From positions 1,364,001-1,428,000 of the forward strand of contig AP026130.1 in assembly GCA_030295235.1 (NCBI GenBank): DNA of 64,000 nucleotides, read 5' to 3'. Within the stretch, counting starts at the first letter, position 1, and each line of letters begins with the position of its first letter. Below, in pieces: positions 42,998 through 54,834 of this stretch. This DNA is from Fistulifera solaris. Its lineage: Eukaryota > Bacillariophyta > Bacillariophyceae > Naviculales > Stauroneidaceae. The notes below the pieces were generated by a model. That model was not told the origin of the DNA and searched no databases. It saw only the letters and a program-made list of their open reading frames with translations. A program made the translations under genes and the position numbers.

Positions 42998-44437
42998 ATG
43001 GACGAAAAACTCTTGAATAACCATCTCGAAGGAGACGAGTACTTTTTACAAGAACAACACGGCAATTTGCTTTCCCCGTCGCCTCTTTTGACAGTACGAA
43101 CTGATGTATCTTATCCAAATACACAAGAAAAACCCGCTCGTGCGTATCGCAATCAAGGAGCGGCTTTGTTATTTCTGATGCACATGGCGGTCGTTTTTTA
43201 TTGCGCTTTACAAGGAGGATGGCCCGTCGCCGTCGAACAACGATTGTTGGGTCTTTTGTTCCTCACAGGATGCACGGCTGTCGCTCTTTCGACAATAGCG
43301 TGGTATGCTATGACGCAGTATTCACAACACTTTGTTGTCGTGGCGTTAAGTTCGACTTTTGCGGGGCATTTCTTTGCTGCCGGTGTCTTGATTTATTTTC
43401 GTTGGTGGTCGGGTGTGCTTCTAGCTATCGCATTTGCCGCGGTTACGTTAATTTACTTACGGACTGTATGGGATCGGACGCATGTAGCGGCAGCACAGTT
43501 GCAAGTTGCGCTGCAAGCCATTGAACGTAATAAAGCAGTGCTGTCCCTGACCTATTTCATATTACTTTCACTGCAATTGTGGGTGTTGATATGGCTCATG
43601 GCTTGGCTAGGATTTTATAATTTGACTTATGGAGAAAACTGTTCGGATAATAATGACAACGACGATCAAGGCTATTACTGCATAGTTCGATTGGGAGGAC
43701 ATGGTGGTGTTCTATTTTTCTTTTGGCTGTCTTTTTTCTGGACGACTCAAGTCCTCCGCAACGTGTTGCGTGTGACCGTAGCAGGTGTGGTGGGCTCTTT
43801 TGTCTGTCGTCCCGAATATCCAGCGGTAGGGGAAGCGTTTCGGCATGCAACGACGTCTTCCTTTGGTTCAATATGCTTCGGAAGTCTTCTGACGGCATTA
43901 ATTCAAGCGTTGTATCAAATTTGCCGCATGCTTCAGAGGACGTCATCTTCCTCATCAGGAAACTTTCTCGTTTGCATCGTCGACTGTATTGTGGGGTTTT
44001 TAGAGCGACTAACGGTTTACTTCCACAAATGGAGTTACATCTACATTGGCCTTTATGGGGACGACTACTTAACCGCAGGACAGAATGTGCTGCAACTTTT
44101 TCGGGAACGTGGTTGGGATACGATCATTACCGATCAACTCGTTGTAAGAACGCTGCAGTTGTTTGCGACAATGGTAGGCGTTAGTACAGGTGCAGTTGCA
44201 CTGTTGATGGGGCCGTCTTTGCATTGGTCGAAACTTGTTACATTTGCTATACCGGCGCTACTGGGAGGAACTCTGTCTTACATTTTATTTCTCAGTGTCG
44301 TCGGAGCGGCTGTAGACTCCATCATAGTTCTCTTTGCGGAAGCGCCGCTCGAACTCGAGCGAAATCATCCAGGGCTCTATCGGCAGATGGTAACAGCTTG
44401 GTCCCAGCTGTATCCCGACGAATTCCGTGCCCCCTGA
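42998..44437 (+). CDS. Choline transporter-like protein (CTL/SLC44, PNS1-like)
   Basis: A 479-aa polytopic membrane protein in one clean frame. About ten hydrophobic segments are visible. The C-terminal half has the family pattern QVLRNVLRVTVAGVVGSFVC, then SFGSICFGSLLTALIQAL, then HKWSYIYIGLYGDDYLTAGQ and LLMGP, all typical of CTL proteins. The N-terminus (~1-55) is hydrophilic. Met at 42998 was chosen because upstream in-frame codons run into the transposon end and lack similarity. CTL proteins carry choline or related substrates across the plasma or organelle membranes; the substrate here is not shown. The transposon insertion lies 178 bp upstream, inside the expected promoter. Confidence 0.85.
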   Translation: MDEKLLNNHLEGDEYFLQEQHGNLLSPSPLLTVRTDVSYPNTQEKPARAYRNQGAALLFLMHMAVVFYCALQGGWPVAVEQRLLGLLFLTGCTAVALSTIAWYAMTQYSQHFVVVALSSTFAGHFFAAGVLIYFRWWSGVLLAIAFAAVTLIYLRTVWDRTHVAAAQLQVALQAIERNKAVLSLTYFILLSLQLWVLIWLMAWLGFYNLTYGENCSDNNDNDDQGYYCIVRLGGHGGVLFFFWLSFFWTTQVLRNVLRVTVAGVVGSFVCRPEYPAVGEAFRHATTSSFGSICFGSLLTALIQALYQICRMLQRTSSSSSGNFLVCIVDCIVGFLERLTVYFHKWSYIYIGLYGDDYLTAGQNVLQLFRERGWDTIITDQLVVRTLQLFATMVGVSTGAVALLMGPSLHWSKLVTFAIPALLGGTLSYILFLSVVGAAVDSIIVLFAEAPLELERNHPGLYRQMVTAWSQLYPDEFRAP

Positions 44438-44703
44438 ATGCATCAAACAAGGTTGGATATAATGTAAAATTATATTGTCTACAACAATCGTTGCAATTGA
44501 AGACTCCGTTCATCATATCTTGCTTCTCCCGTCGAAAAGTACTAGCGAAGGAAAATGTACTTGCTAACAGTTCATCCACGACACAACTCTAGTAGGCACA
44601 AAATGTTGAAGTTTCGATTCGGCAGGAAATTGCGGTTATACTTTGTTATATTTCCCAACCTTGAATTGTTTTAGCAACGAATCTCTAATCATTGATGCAA
44701 TCT

Positions 44704-47355
44704 TTATTGTCGTTTCTTCAGCTCGACATCTATATTGTGACGAATGAGACCCAAGTCGGCACTGACCATTGCCCACCACGCCGCTATGGTGGTGCATAAG
44801 ACTAAGATCGGTGGGAAACCGAAAAGGTTTCTTTGACCGTCTAATTCTTCGACATGTAGCAAGTCCAATGTCTTGTTCAAGAAAGATACGAGGAAAGCGG
44901 CACTTCCACCGCCCCAACGATTTGCTAGTGTGTCCACGATAGGCTTTGCCTCATACCGTGCTTCGTTCGACAGCCCTCGCCATAACGATTCTCGAACAGG
45001 TTTTGCAACGGCCATGTTCATCACTTTACAGAACTCGTCAACAATCAGGAACATGTACAGATTGGGCGGTTTTCCATTGTACGCATTGTGCCACCAAGCT
45101 AGATAAAGCGCCCCCGCAAGACGTGCCATGGGCATCAGCGATAGCGTTCCCCTCGGGCCAAACGTGGCAGCAACAAAAGAGCCTGCACCTGTAGCTTGTA
45201 ATACAAAAATAGCCACGGAAGACGCCATGTTTATATTTGCTAAGAAAGCTGTGTCTTCTTGAACACTGCTTTCTTTTGTACGACCTGCAACAAGCTCAGC
45301 GCGCTGAAAACTGAGGAGCACGTTGGTGCTCGCATAAAGCGCATTATAGGTGAAGATTGCCATCAATAGCCGCGAGCGAAGAATCGTTTTAGCTCCTCGT
45401 AAAAGGCGTTGTGAGAACGTATTGTCCTCAAGGTCATTAGAGTTGTTTTGTGAGTGATTGGATGAAAGGTCAGAAGCGGACTTTACCCGTGCAATGGAAT
45501 TCCCGGACGCAACGCGTTTCATGGTGCCTAGCGACGACGATCTCTTCATACTGGAATCTAGGGATGTCAGGTCGTTGTTCGATTGGAACAACTGTTGTTC
45601 TTCCCAGTGTTTCTGCATTACTCGACCTAATTCTATTGATAATTCAGCTGATACCTCGAGCAAGGCTGCCGATATCAACAATAGACCGGACAGTCTGAGA
45701 AGCTTGGCGAAAATAGACGTCACGAAGCTGTAATAAGCAACGGAATTGTAAGATTGAGACAGTACTGGATACTCCAAATCGTCAACAAATACGTTTTCTC
45801 ACCTTCCTAGAATGCCACCCACCGTTCCACCAAAACTGACAAGCGCCATTCTTTGAAGCCGCGTTTTAGTCTGTTCCACCACTGTCTTCTTTTGTGCAAC
45901 TTCCTCATATTCCATGGCTTCCGTAGTAACGCCCCACATTAACGAAATAGAGTGCAGCTTCATCAAGTGCACAATGAGGAAGAAGGCTACATACATTGCA
46001 AGTGCCAGAGTCTGCAACACCGGAACCGGAAGATTATTTAATACAGGTCTCATCCATGCATTTATTTTACCACGGTTCTCTCCGTTCGAATCTAGCAGAT
46101 GCATTAATTCAAATACAGCGGCATACGAAACCAGAACGAAAGCAAAGCAACGGTAAAATAGCGCGAGCGAGGTTCCTTGCGTTTCTCCACGAGTCAGTCC
46201 CATTTTCTTCCATAATCTCCGACGAGACGGATCTGGTGCTTCAAACAACCATCCAATTGGCACGGAACTGCAAAATGCCATAAGCATACTTAATAATGTC
46301 AGTTTCGGAACGTGGGCGACACCTATTTGCAGAGCAATAGCATCTCGCATTGGAGTCAGCACATGATTGGCACAGGTGACATGTAAAAGAGCCCAAAAGC
46401 CGATCCAAGTAGCGGTGGTGAATGGTGTATAGTGTAGCCGTAACAAGTATTTCGAGAGTGTTGCATAAAGATATGTTGACTTGTACTGCGGGATGAAAGC
46501 AGCAGAGTCATCCTCTTTCTTTCTTCGAAGAGGACTGTTTGGTTTGAGTTTCGTTGCTTCTTCTATCCTCTCCGCTTCTTGAAGCAGGGCCTGCATATTG
46601 TCCCAGCTTTTGATGGTTGGCGGTAGCGGTAGTTGCGTTTTCTCTGCTGCTTTTGCCAGGCGCTTATGATGGTCGCTGTCTCCTTCTTCAGTGAGATCCT
46701 TTTCTTCGGCAATGATGCTGGGTTGTCGGGCATGTTGACGATGTAATTGTAGCTGTTGCTTAAGCCAAGTATCTGTTTCGCTTTCGACCGCAGAAGAAGA
46801 TAATAACTGGGGTTGAGAAGGCGGCATTGAAGTTGATGATGCATTTTGAGTTCGTAAAATCGATCTTTCCATCTCTAATGGAAAAGGGAGGAAAGAAGAT
46901 GAGGAAGATAACTCCATTTCTTCCATTTTGCGTCGAAGCTCATCGTCCTGATTGTCGAATGATGACGTCTGATTCGATTCGAAAAGCGACGCATGCTCTC
47001 CGGTCGACTCTGAGCAATTCCTGGCAACATCATCGGAAGTGTATGTAATTGTTGTATCTGCAACAGGCGAATTTATAGTTTCATTCACTAGCGAACTCTC
47101 TTGCGCGCGCTCATTAGAGACAGTATTGTCAGGAGTAATTTTAATGAGCACCGTGTCGCGAATTAATTCCAGAGCAGTTAGTTCCTCATTCTCTGTGACT
47201 TTAGAGCACGTTTGATGTTCCACATTATCTTTTATGCGAGTCTCATCGTTTGCAATTGTGCTGTGGTGAAACGCCGGATTTTCCGGGGAAATGCTGCCCG
47301 ATGTCGCGGTCGTCCATTCCTCTTCGTCGCTTGTTTTTTGCGTCGTGTCTACCAT
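44704..47355 (-). CDS. NTT/TLC-like nucleotide transporter (MFS-like membrane protein)
   Basis: An 858-aa protein from two exons joined across a 75-nt intron (45728-45802, GT-AG). The junction reads GGILGSFVTSIF, as in TLC/NTT carriers. Residues 1-~300 are acidic, Ser/Thr/Gln-rich and without known fold. The membrane domain begins with WIGFWALLHVTCANHVLTPM and RDAIALQIGVAHVPKL, matching the first helices of plastid/bacterial ATP/ADP-type translocases and their NTP/NDP exchanger relatives. Later segments include FGGTVGGILG, SVAIFVLQATGAGSF and the C-terminal FCKVMNMAVAKPVRESLWRG with KPIVDTLANRWGG, both family hallmarks. Diatoms have several NTT paralogues; which compartment this one serves is unknown, since the N-terminal region shows no signal peptide. 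The start at 47355 was chosen over an upstream Met at 47415. Confidence 0.82.
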
Positions 47356-47794
47356 AGTGCATAAAAACCAAAAATCAAAGCGTGAATCTAGGAGCTTGAA
47401 ACGCTCACAAATCATATTGCAACAGCAAAGACACTGAGTAAGGTTTCTCTCGACTAATTATGTTGTTTCGATCAATTTTTTCATTGCACCGCAAGAAGCA
47501 ACTGATGTGCGGAGTATCATGTTAAAGGCTTACCGGTACTGAAACGTACGTACGTTCTATAACGAAATACGTCCAACACGTCGACCTCTTGCATTGACAA
47601 TCGACAGAAAAGCTTTGAGAACGCGAGGTCAAGAGTCATCAGTTTTGAAAATAAAACCTAGTAGGTAATCCTTCATTTTAAAAGGACATGGATATTATGT
47701 GCCAGGAACGATAATCAAAATCAAAACATTACAAGAACGAATGATGCAACGGTTCCACGTTCCACTGCACCGTCAACGCGTACTGTGGTTTACG

Positions 47795-49092
47795 TAGCCG
47801 CCGTGGGAAATTTATCTCTGTAGGGGTACCCGGAGATTGTGTTTTCCGACATCACACAATTACTGGATTTCCAGTGCACAGATGTCAACGTTTCCTTGTC
47901 CAACATATTTGCTTCGTATCGAGAAGCAATAATCGCTTTCGATTTGAAAACAAAATGTTGATGGAACGATTGATGCAACGCTTCGAATGTCTACGTGATA
48001 TCACGTAGCTCTCGTAGGGAAATTTATCGACAGAGGGAAAACCCGGATATTGCGCAATTTTGATGACACGATTTTCCGCGTCTTTTGGACACCCATGTCA
48101 CCAATACTTTGCCCATTATCGCTTATGCGTGCCATGAAACATTCATCGACCTTGATCTGACAGCGATACATGAAACAATAAAAGGATACAACGCTTCCAA
48201 TGTCTACGCGTAATGTACGTAGCAGCCGTGGGAAATTTATCTCTGTAGGGGTACCCGGATATTGTGTTTTCCGACATCACACAATTACTGGATTTCCAGT
48301 GCACAGATGTCAACGTTTCCTTGTCCAACATATATGCTTCGTATCGAGAAGCAATAATCGCTTTCGATTTGAAAACAAAATGTTGATGGAACGATTGATG
48401 CAACGCTTCGAATGTCTACGTGATATCACGTAGCTCTCGTAGGGAAATTTATCGACAGAGGGAAAACCCGGATATTGCGCAATTTTGATGACACGATTTT
48501 CCGCGTCTTTTGGACACCCATGTCACCAATACTTTGCCGATTCTCGCTTATGCGTGCCATTTAACATTCATCGTTTTTGATCTGACAGCGATACATGAAA
48601 CAATAAAAGGATACAACGCTTCCAATGTCTACGCGTAATGTACGTAGGAGCCGTGGGAAATTTATCTCTGTAGGGGTACCCGGATATTGTGTTTTCCGAC
48701 ATCACACAATTACTGGATTTCCAGTGCACAGATGTCAACGTTTCCTTGTCCAACATATATGCTTCGTATCGAGAAGCAATAATCGCTTTCGATTTGAAAA
48801 CAAAATGTTGATGGAACGATTGATGCAACGCTTCGAATGTCTACGTGATATCACGTAGCTCTCGTAGGGAAATTTATCGACAGAGGGAAAACCCGGATAT
48901 CGCGCAATTTTGATGACACGATTTTCCGCGTTTTTGGACACCCATGTCACCAATACTTTGCCCATTCTCGCTTATGCGTGCCATTAAACATCCATCGTTT
49001 TTGATCTGACAGCGATACATGAAACAATATAAGGATACAACGCTTCCAATGTCTACGCGTAATGTACGTAGGAGCCGTGGGAAATTTATCTC
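47795..49092. repeat. Dimeric ~425-bp satellite array, left part
   Basis: About three units. The landmark TAGGGGTACCCGG recurs at 47821, 48247 and 48671, steps of 424-426 bp. Each unit contains two diverged halves of ~212 bp: one has CGCTTCGAATGTCTACG followed by a hairpin and AAATTTATCGACAGAGGG, the other CGCTTCCAATGTCTACG followed by AAATTTATCTCTGTAGGGG. The first half carries a perfect 18-bp palindrome, CTACGTGATATCACGTAG (e.g. 47990-48010). The array stops at the TIR element at 49096. Divergence between units is only a few percent. Confidence 0.92.
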
Positions 49093-49095
49093 TGT

Positions 49096-50974
49096 GGGTC
49101 GATCTTATCGAAATTTTTTCTGGCCATCTGGCCAGCCATTTCTCCACATGGCCGTCGAAATGGCTCGATGCGTTTTACCGGAAAATTTTTGCCGGCCACA
49201 AGCCATCTGAACAGTTTCTATACGACATCGTAATGACTAAGTAAAGATTTTCGTTTTTACCTTACAATTGCTTTGGAAATCAAGACACATTCTCATCGAA
49301 AGACGTCGACCTACATATGTTGATATGAAACTCATTTTGATGTCTTATAAATCATAAATACTCTCTTGTAATCAAGAATCAATCAAGCTGCATGATGAAG
49401 GGGTATGTCGCAGGAGCGAAGAGCGACCCGTTAGCGGGAACGACGAAAAGAAGCATGTAAATTATCGACGAGATCAATATGTTTATTGCGAATCAGTTGC
49501 GGTGGCATTGAACGAGGAACTTTACTCTTGCGTATCGTAGGAAGGAACACTTAGAGTCAATATTCATGTCTTATTTTTGGCTTTTCATTTATCGGACAGA
49601 GCTGTGAGCGACACCTAATCCTCCGTGAGGAGAGCGCGGTACTTTTATATGTCGGCTTATATCGCCGACGCTGACTTTATGCCCTCAATCTTCATTAATC
49701 TATTCGATAAAAATACTACCTCGAATACTTGTTATAATATGTAGTCACACAAAGTGCTTCGTGAGCGCAATATCAAAGCAGAATACTAGAACTTCCATCT
49801 TGATCGCTTTGCGATTTAATCACTAGAAATCTTGCAAGCAATCTTACAGTAAAGTAACTAGCTAGATCTTGCAGCTAGATCTTGCAATCGCGCCCCTTTC
49901 CCACATGAGGCATACGAACGACGCAAGCTCTATCCAGTTAAGTCAACAGTAGAGGCTGAGAAATAGTTTAGCTTTGCAAAAGAATATCTTGTCAAAATCT
50001 CAGGACCATTACTCTTCAGAACCAATAGCACATGTATAACGAAGCATCTGGCACAATATCGAAGAGCCCGAGATGATAGGAAGCTCCATTTCATCGTTTT
50101 TTCGCCTAAAATAGGCGAAAATAATCGAAGTTTTGAAAAACGCGGCGGCGTCACAATCCATCATTTCTTTGACGGCCAGATCAGATTGAGCGTCATAGCC
50201 GGAACCAGTAGTGAGATCCTTGTTGCAATGTTTACATCACAGAGAGAAAGGCTAACACTTGGCTCTGTTGGCGGCTGTCTAATTTATGGTCGGCCGGCGA
50301 AAAAGATTCCATCGTCGTCGTTGATTGCGCTTTTTATTCTCCCGCCCCCGCTTCCTCTTGTACGACGGACATGCCTTCTACATGTAGCTGCATATTTATC
50401 TGTATCTTTTTTCGATCACTGGTATGAGAAAGATTTCATAATTCTCAGAAGAAACAAGTTGACGGTAGACCAAGAGCTCTTTTGATCCTCCGCTTGAGCG
50501 CCTTAAAGCGCGTATCGCAAAGCCACTGACTCCATGGGATCCAACACACTTTAAAAGTATGCTTCTGAGCCTTATTGATGGATATACATGCAGAAGCGAT
50601 GAAAAAAGTTGAATAATGATAACGGTCTGCAGGAGATACGAGACCAAAAGACGGTTGTTTGTCGGGAATAATATGGGCAGGAAGACGCAGTCTTTTCCCG
50701 ATTGCTCCCTATAACGGATAGAACATTTGTAAAGCAAAATTCTGGCGGAAGATTCATTGATCGAAACATTTGATGACAATGGTAACAAATGGTCGTGTTG
50801 AAAAAGATGAAAAATCTTGAAATGGCCGCATGGATGCGAGATGGCCGAGAAAATGGACATGTCCAAAATCTCGTCCATGTGGCTCGGCAGAAATGACCGG
50901 AACGGTTGAGAACAGACGATTTTTGGTGGCTAGTGGCCAGATGGCCGGGGTTTTTTGTCCGACAAGATCGACCC
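49096..50974. mobile_element. 1.88-kb TIR element inserted in the satellite (PIF/Harbinger-like, probably non-autonomous)
   Basis: The ends match as inverted repeats: GGGTCGATCTTATCG at the left and, read from the right end, GGGTCGATCTTGTCG (14 of 15). The trinucleotide TGT occurs immediately outside both ends (49093-49095 and 50975-50977). Removing the element plus one TGT restores the uninterrupted satellite sequence CTCTGTAGGGGTACCC. A 3-bp duplication with GGG-starting TIRs fits PIF/Harbinger; CACTA is less likely because the ends lack CACTA/G. Subterminal GGCCA-rich words (TGGCCATCTGGCCA) recur at both ends. The interior holds only short open frames, with no transposase recognised, so it is probably non-autonomous. 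Confidence 0.82.
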
Positions 50975-52520
50975 TGTAGGGGTACCCGGAGATTGTGTTT
51001 TCCGACATCACACAATTACTGGATTTCCAGTGCACAGATGTCAACGTTTCCTTGTCCAACGTATTTGCTTCGTATCGGAAAGCATTAATCGCCTTCGACT
51101 TGAAAACAAAATGTTGATGGAACGATTGATGCAACGCTTCGAATGTCTACGTGATATCACGTAGCTCTCGTAGGGAAATTTATCGACAGAGGGAAAACCC
51201 GGATATCGCGCAATTTTGATGACACGATTTTCCGCGTTTTTGGACACCCATGTCACCAATACTTTGCCCATTCTCGCTTATGCGTGCCATGAAACATCCA
51301 TCGTTTTTGATCTGACAGCGATACATGAAACAATAAAAGGATAAAAACGCTTCCAATGTCTACGCGTAATGTACGTAGCAGCCGTGGGAAATTTATCTCT
51401 GTAGGGGTACCCGGATATTGTGTTTTCCGACATCACACAATTACTGGATTTCCAGTGCACAGATGTCAACGTTTCCTTGTCCAACATATATGCTTCGTAT
51501 CGAGAAGCAATAATCGCTTTCGATTTGAAAACAAAATGTTGATGGAACGATTGATGCAACGCTTCGAATGTCTACGTACTTTCACGTAGCTCTCATAGGG
51601 AAATTTATCGACAGAGGGTAAATCCGGATATTGCGCAATTTTGATGACACGATTTTCCGCGTTTTTGGACACCCATGTCACCAATACTTTGCCCATTATC
51701 GCTTATGCGTGCCATGAAACATTCATCGACCTTGATCTGACAGCGATACATGAAACAATATAAGGATACAACGCTTCCAATGTCTACGCGTAATGTACGT
51801 AGCAGCCGTGGGAAATTTATCTCTGTAGGGGTACCCGGAGATTGTGTTTTCCGACATCACACAATTACTGGATTTCCAGTGCACAGATGTCAACGTTTCC
51901 TTGTCCAACATATATGCTTCGTATCGAGAAGCAATAATCGCCTTCGACTTGAAAACAAAATGTTGATGGAACGATTGATGCAACGCTTCGAATGTCTACG
52001 TGATATCACGTAGCTCTCGTAGGGAAATTTATCGACAGAGGGAAAACCCGGATATCGCGCAATTTTGATGACACGATTTTCCGCGTTTTTGGACACCCAT
52101 GTCACCAATACTTTGCCCATTCTCGCTTATGCGTGCCATGAAACATCCATCGTTTTTGATCTGACAGCGATACATGAAACAATAAAAGGATAAAAACGCT
52201 TCCAATGTCTACGCGTAATGTACGTAGCAGCCGTGGGAAATTTATCTCTGTAGGGGTACCCGGATATTGTGTTTTCCGACATCACACAATTACTGGATTT
52301 CCAGTGCACAGATGTCAACGTTTCCTTGTCCAACATATATGCTTCGTATCGAGAAGCAATAATCGCTTTCGATTTGAAAACAAAATGTTGATGGAACGAT
52401 TGATGCAACGCTTCGAATGTCTACGTACTTTCACGTAGCTCTCATAGGGAAATTTATCGACAGAGGGAAAACCCGGATATCGCGCAATTTTGATGACACG
52501 ATTTTCCGCGTTTTTTGGAT
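50975..52520. repeat. Dimeric ~425-bp satellite array, right part
   Basis: The array resumes directly after the element's target duplication. TAGGGGTACCCGG lies at 50977, 51402, 51826 and 52251 (steps 424-425 bp). Two units carry CTACGTACTTTCACGTAG in place of the perfect palindrome (51571-51590, 52419-52437): stem arms kept, loop changed. The array ends near 52520 with TTTTCCGCGTTTTTTGGA, after which unique sequence begins. Confidence 0.92.
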
Positions 52521-52740
52521 GTTTTGAAGTAGTTATCAACTTTGACTTGCGGAAGGTTTGAATAGCAGCACCAGTTAAATGCACTTTTATTTGTCGATTG
52601 AAAGGACCAGCAATGTAACAGAACTACTTATCATAGCCACGTTGCAAAATAATTCGTAGCTAATAGTAAAATTATTGACCTAAGTGTTGGCAGTGTACAG
52701 GGGCAAGACGAGCCGGAGAAGGCGTCTTCTCGGTGTATGT

Positions 52741-53722
52741 TCATTGTTTGGTAAAAGGAGAGCTCAGCTTTCCAAGTCCAATTTTCATTTTAGACAGCTG
52801 TCGTAAATGACGATACCGTGCAAGAGCGCTTCGGGCTTCATTAGGATTGTTTTGCACGAAGCTCATCACGTTTTCATCGTGATGAACGGGGTTGAAAAGC
52901 AAGTTTTGCATGTCGTTCTCAAGTTGTTGCGTGATGCGTTGGAGATCTTCGGATGAGAGGTTGCCGCGCTTGTTGGGACTTTTGTTGATGCACAAGTGAT
53001 CAACCATAGCATTCGTAGCGCAAGCTCTTTCTAAAATTTTTGACCGATTTTCGCAGCAATCACTTCTTCTTCGCAGTCTCGCGACGCCTCTACATCCAAT
53101 GCAGCAGCATACTTCTCCCAGACTTGCTCGTAAGACATGCCTTGCGTTTGAAATTTGCCGTACTTGCGGTACTGACGAAAGCCATCGTACAACGAAGCTG
53201 CTAAACGATACGGCCAGTAGCTGCGCTCACGTGCATATAGTTTCGCAGCCACCCGTGCTTGATACGCCAGGGGAGCAAGATCTGTCGCAGCCGAGCTCCC
53301 TTGTTGATGTGAATAATAGCGATGCAATTCTAACAACGCCTTGGGTAACAAAGACTTATAAAGAAGCCGCGCACTCGATGCATCCAAGTCTCCCCAAACA
53401 CTGTTACGATTGCCTCCGAATGTTTCTCGTAAAGCATCAACACTCGCATATTTCCGAGCCCATGCTTCAGCGGGTTGCCCAGGCCCTAAAAACTTCCATT
53501 CCGTTTCTTGCTTTTGTCTTAAATCTTTCTCAGTTTGCAGTTCTTTATAAAGGTCCGGATAATCGTGAAAAAGGGCCGAGAAACACTTAAACTCGGTATC
53601 ATGAAAGCCTGACTCCGGTGTAATAAGCATAAGGTAACAAGCATCAACAGAGAAGGAAATCTCCCGCGAAATGATGTGCTCGCGGGAGACGAAGTTGTTC
53701 GAGGACGTTTGCAGTTTGTCAT
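52741..53722 (-). CDS. Probable plastid-targeted protein of unknown function
   Basis: About 327 aa. The N-terminus has a basic start and then a hydrophobic core (SLLMLVTLCLLHRSQA) ending at SQA-FMIP. This matches the signal peptide plus Phe at +1 that directs proteins into complex plastids of red-algal origin. The mature part is helical and rich in Tyr, Arg and Lys (LHRYYSHQQG, RERSYWPYRLAASLYDGFRQ), without a domain I recognise. A C-terminal Gln/Asn-rich helix region follows. Frame breaks at the A run 53568-53572 and the T run 53037-53041 each need one base; with both, signal peptide, body and tail form one frame. Reading the body from an upstream Met without the shift would lose the signal peptide. 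Confidence 0.6.
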
Positions 53723-54834
53723 GTTGTTTCGTAATGCGCCCCTTTCTATGCTTTCGTTGCGTGGTTGCACTAACTCTGGCTTTGCTTGTCAAAAGCAGTC
53801 GAATGTAGAGATTATGAAAGGAAGAAACGAAACGAAAAGCCCGATGAACGAAGTGATGTTTGCCCGATCCGATCAGCTCTCTTTTGTCAGAATTTGAGAC
53901 GGAGTTTTTAGTGAGAAATAGTTGCGGAGCGAAAGCAAGAAAATCTGCGTAGAAAATCTACTTGAAGTCAGTACCGCGTCACCACCGACCAACCAGTCAG
54001 CTCGGAATTTGATGCAGCTGTCCTCCCAGCGGACAACTGACTGAATCTGGGTGTCAACAACACGTGGTAAACAAGTGTCTTAGTGGTTCATTTACTTAAT
54101 CCAAATAATGACGACCTCGGTTTATAGATAGGGAGAATGTTGAAGCGAAAATGACTGCAGTCGAAGAACTGCTTCGTCATGCTTCGGCCGGTTTTCTCCG
54201 TGCAATTGCATGGATTTTTTGGAAGTCCCCACAAGATTCAAGACTCAAGTTAGTTGCTCGGACGCGCACATTGATCGCGATAAAAAAGATCTTCAACGAA
54301 GGACCCGGAGACTGATGCAGTCACGCAACCACATCCACACTCGGGACTGGGGATTTAAAAAAAGATTTACATGAAAGCCTGAAAATGTTCGATGAGCGCC
54401 GAACGTGAAATGAGCAGTCGTCTTTATTACACGTCAATCGTTACTTGTAGTCATCAACACATCGGTACTTCGCATCCGTAGTTTCAAAGCTGTTTGAAGC
54501 ATTGGGATTCGTTCAATGAAGACAGAGTGCTCCTTCATACCATCGACTTTTTTTCTTTCTGACAAATGGATACGGAGTATCGATCAAGACTACCCCGTTG
54601 AACTTTCTACCGGTCTATGCTAAATTGGTAGAATACAAAGTAGATATCAAAATCTTTTCATGTTTTTTAAATGATGTTACTACAGAACAGTGGATGCCGT
54701 CAAACAGCCGCAAATCATGTTACGTCACATAATACGGAATGGCTTAATAAAAGTCTCAAGCGATATTAAGGGTTGGTACTTTGACCACTTTGACCGTAAG
54801 GTTCGCAAACTAGATGGTTGTTATGGCTAGCTAC
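53723..54834. other. 1.1-kb intergenic region, no supported gene
   Basis: Only short open frames lie here. No match to any of the repeats elsewhere in the window was found. It contains the likely promoter of the plastid-targeted gene. Confidence 0.45.

Noticed and set aside
47790-52584. Recurrent 76-93 codon open frames on both strands of the satellite units, apparently a repeated protein family
   Set aside because: They recur only because the DNA unit recurs. Frames are open on both strands, have no domain, and changes between copies are not biased to silent positions.
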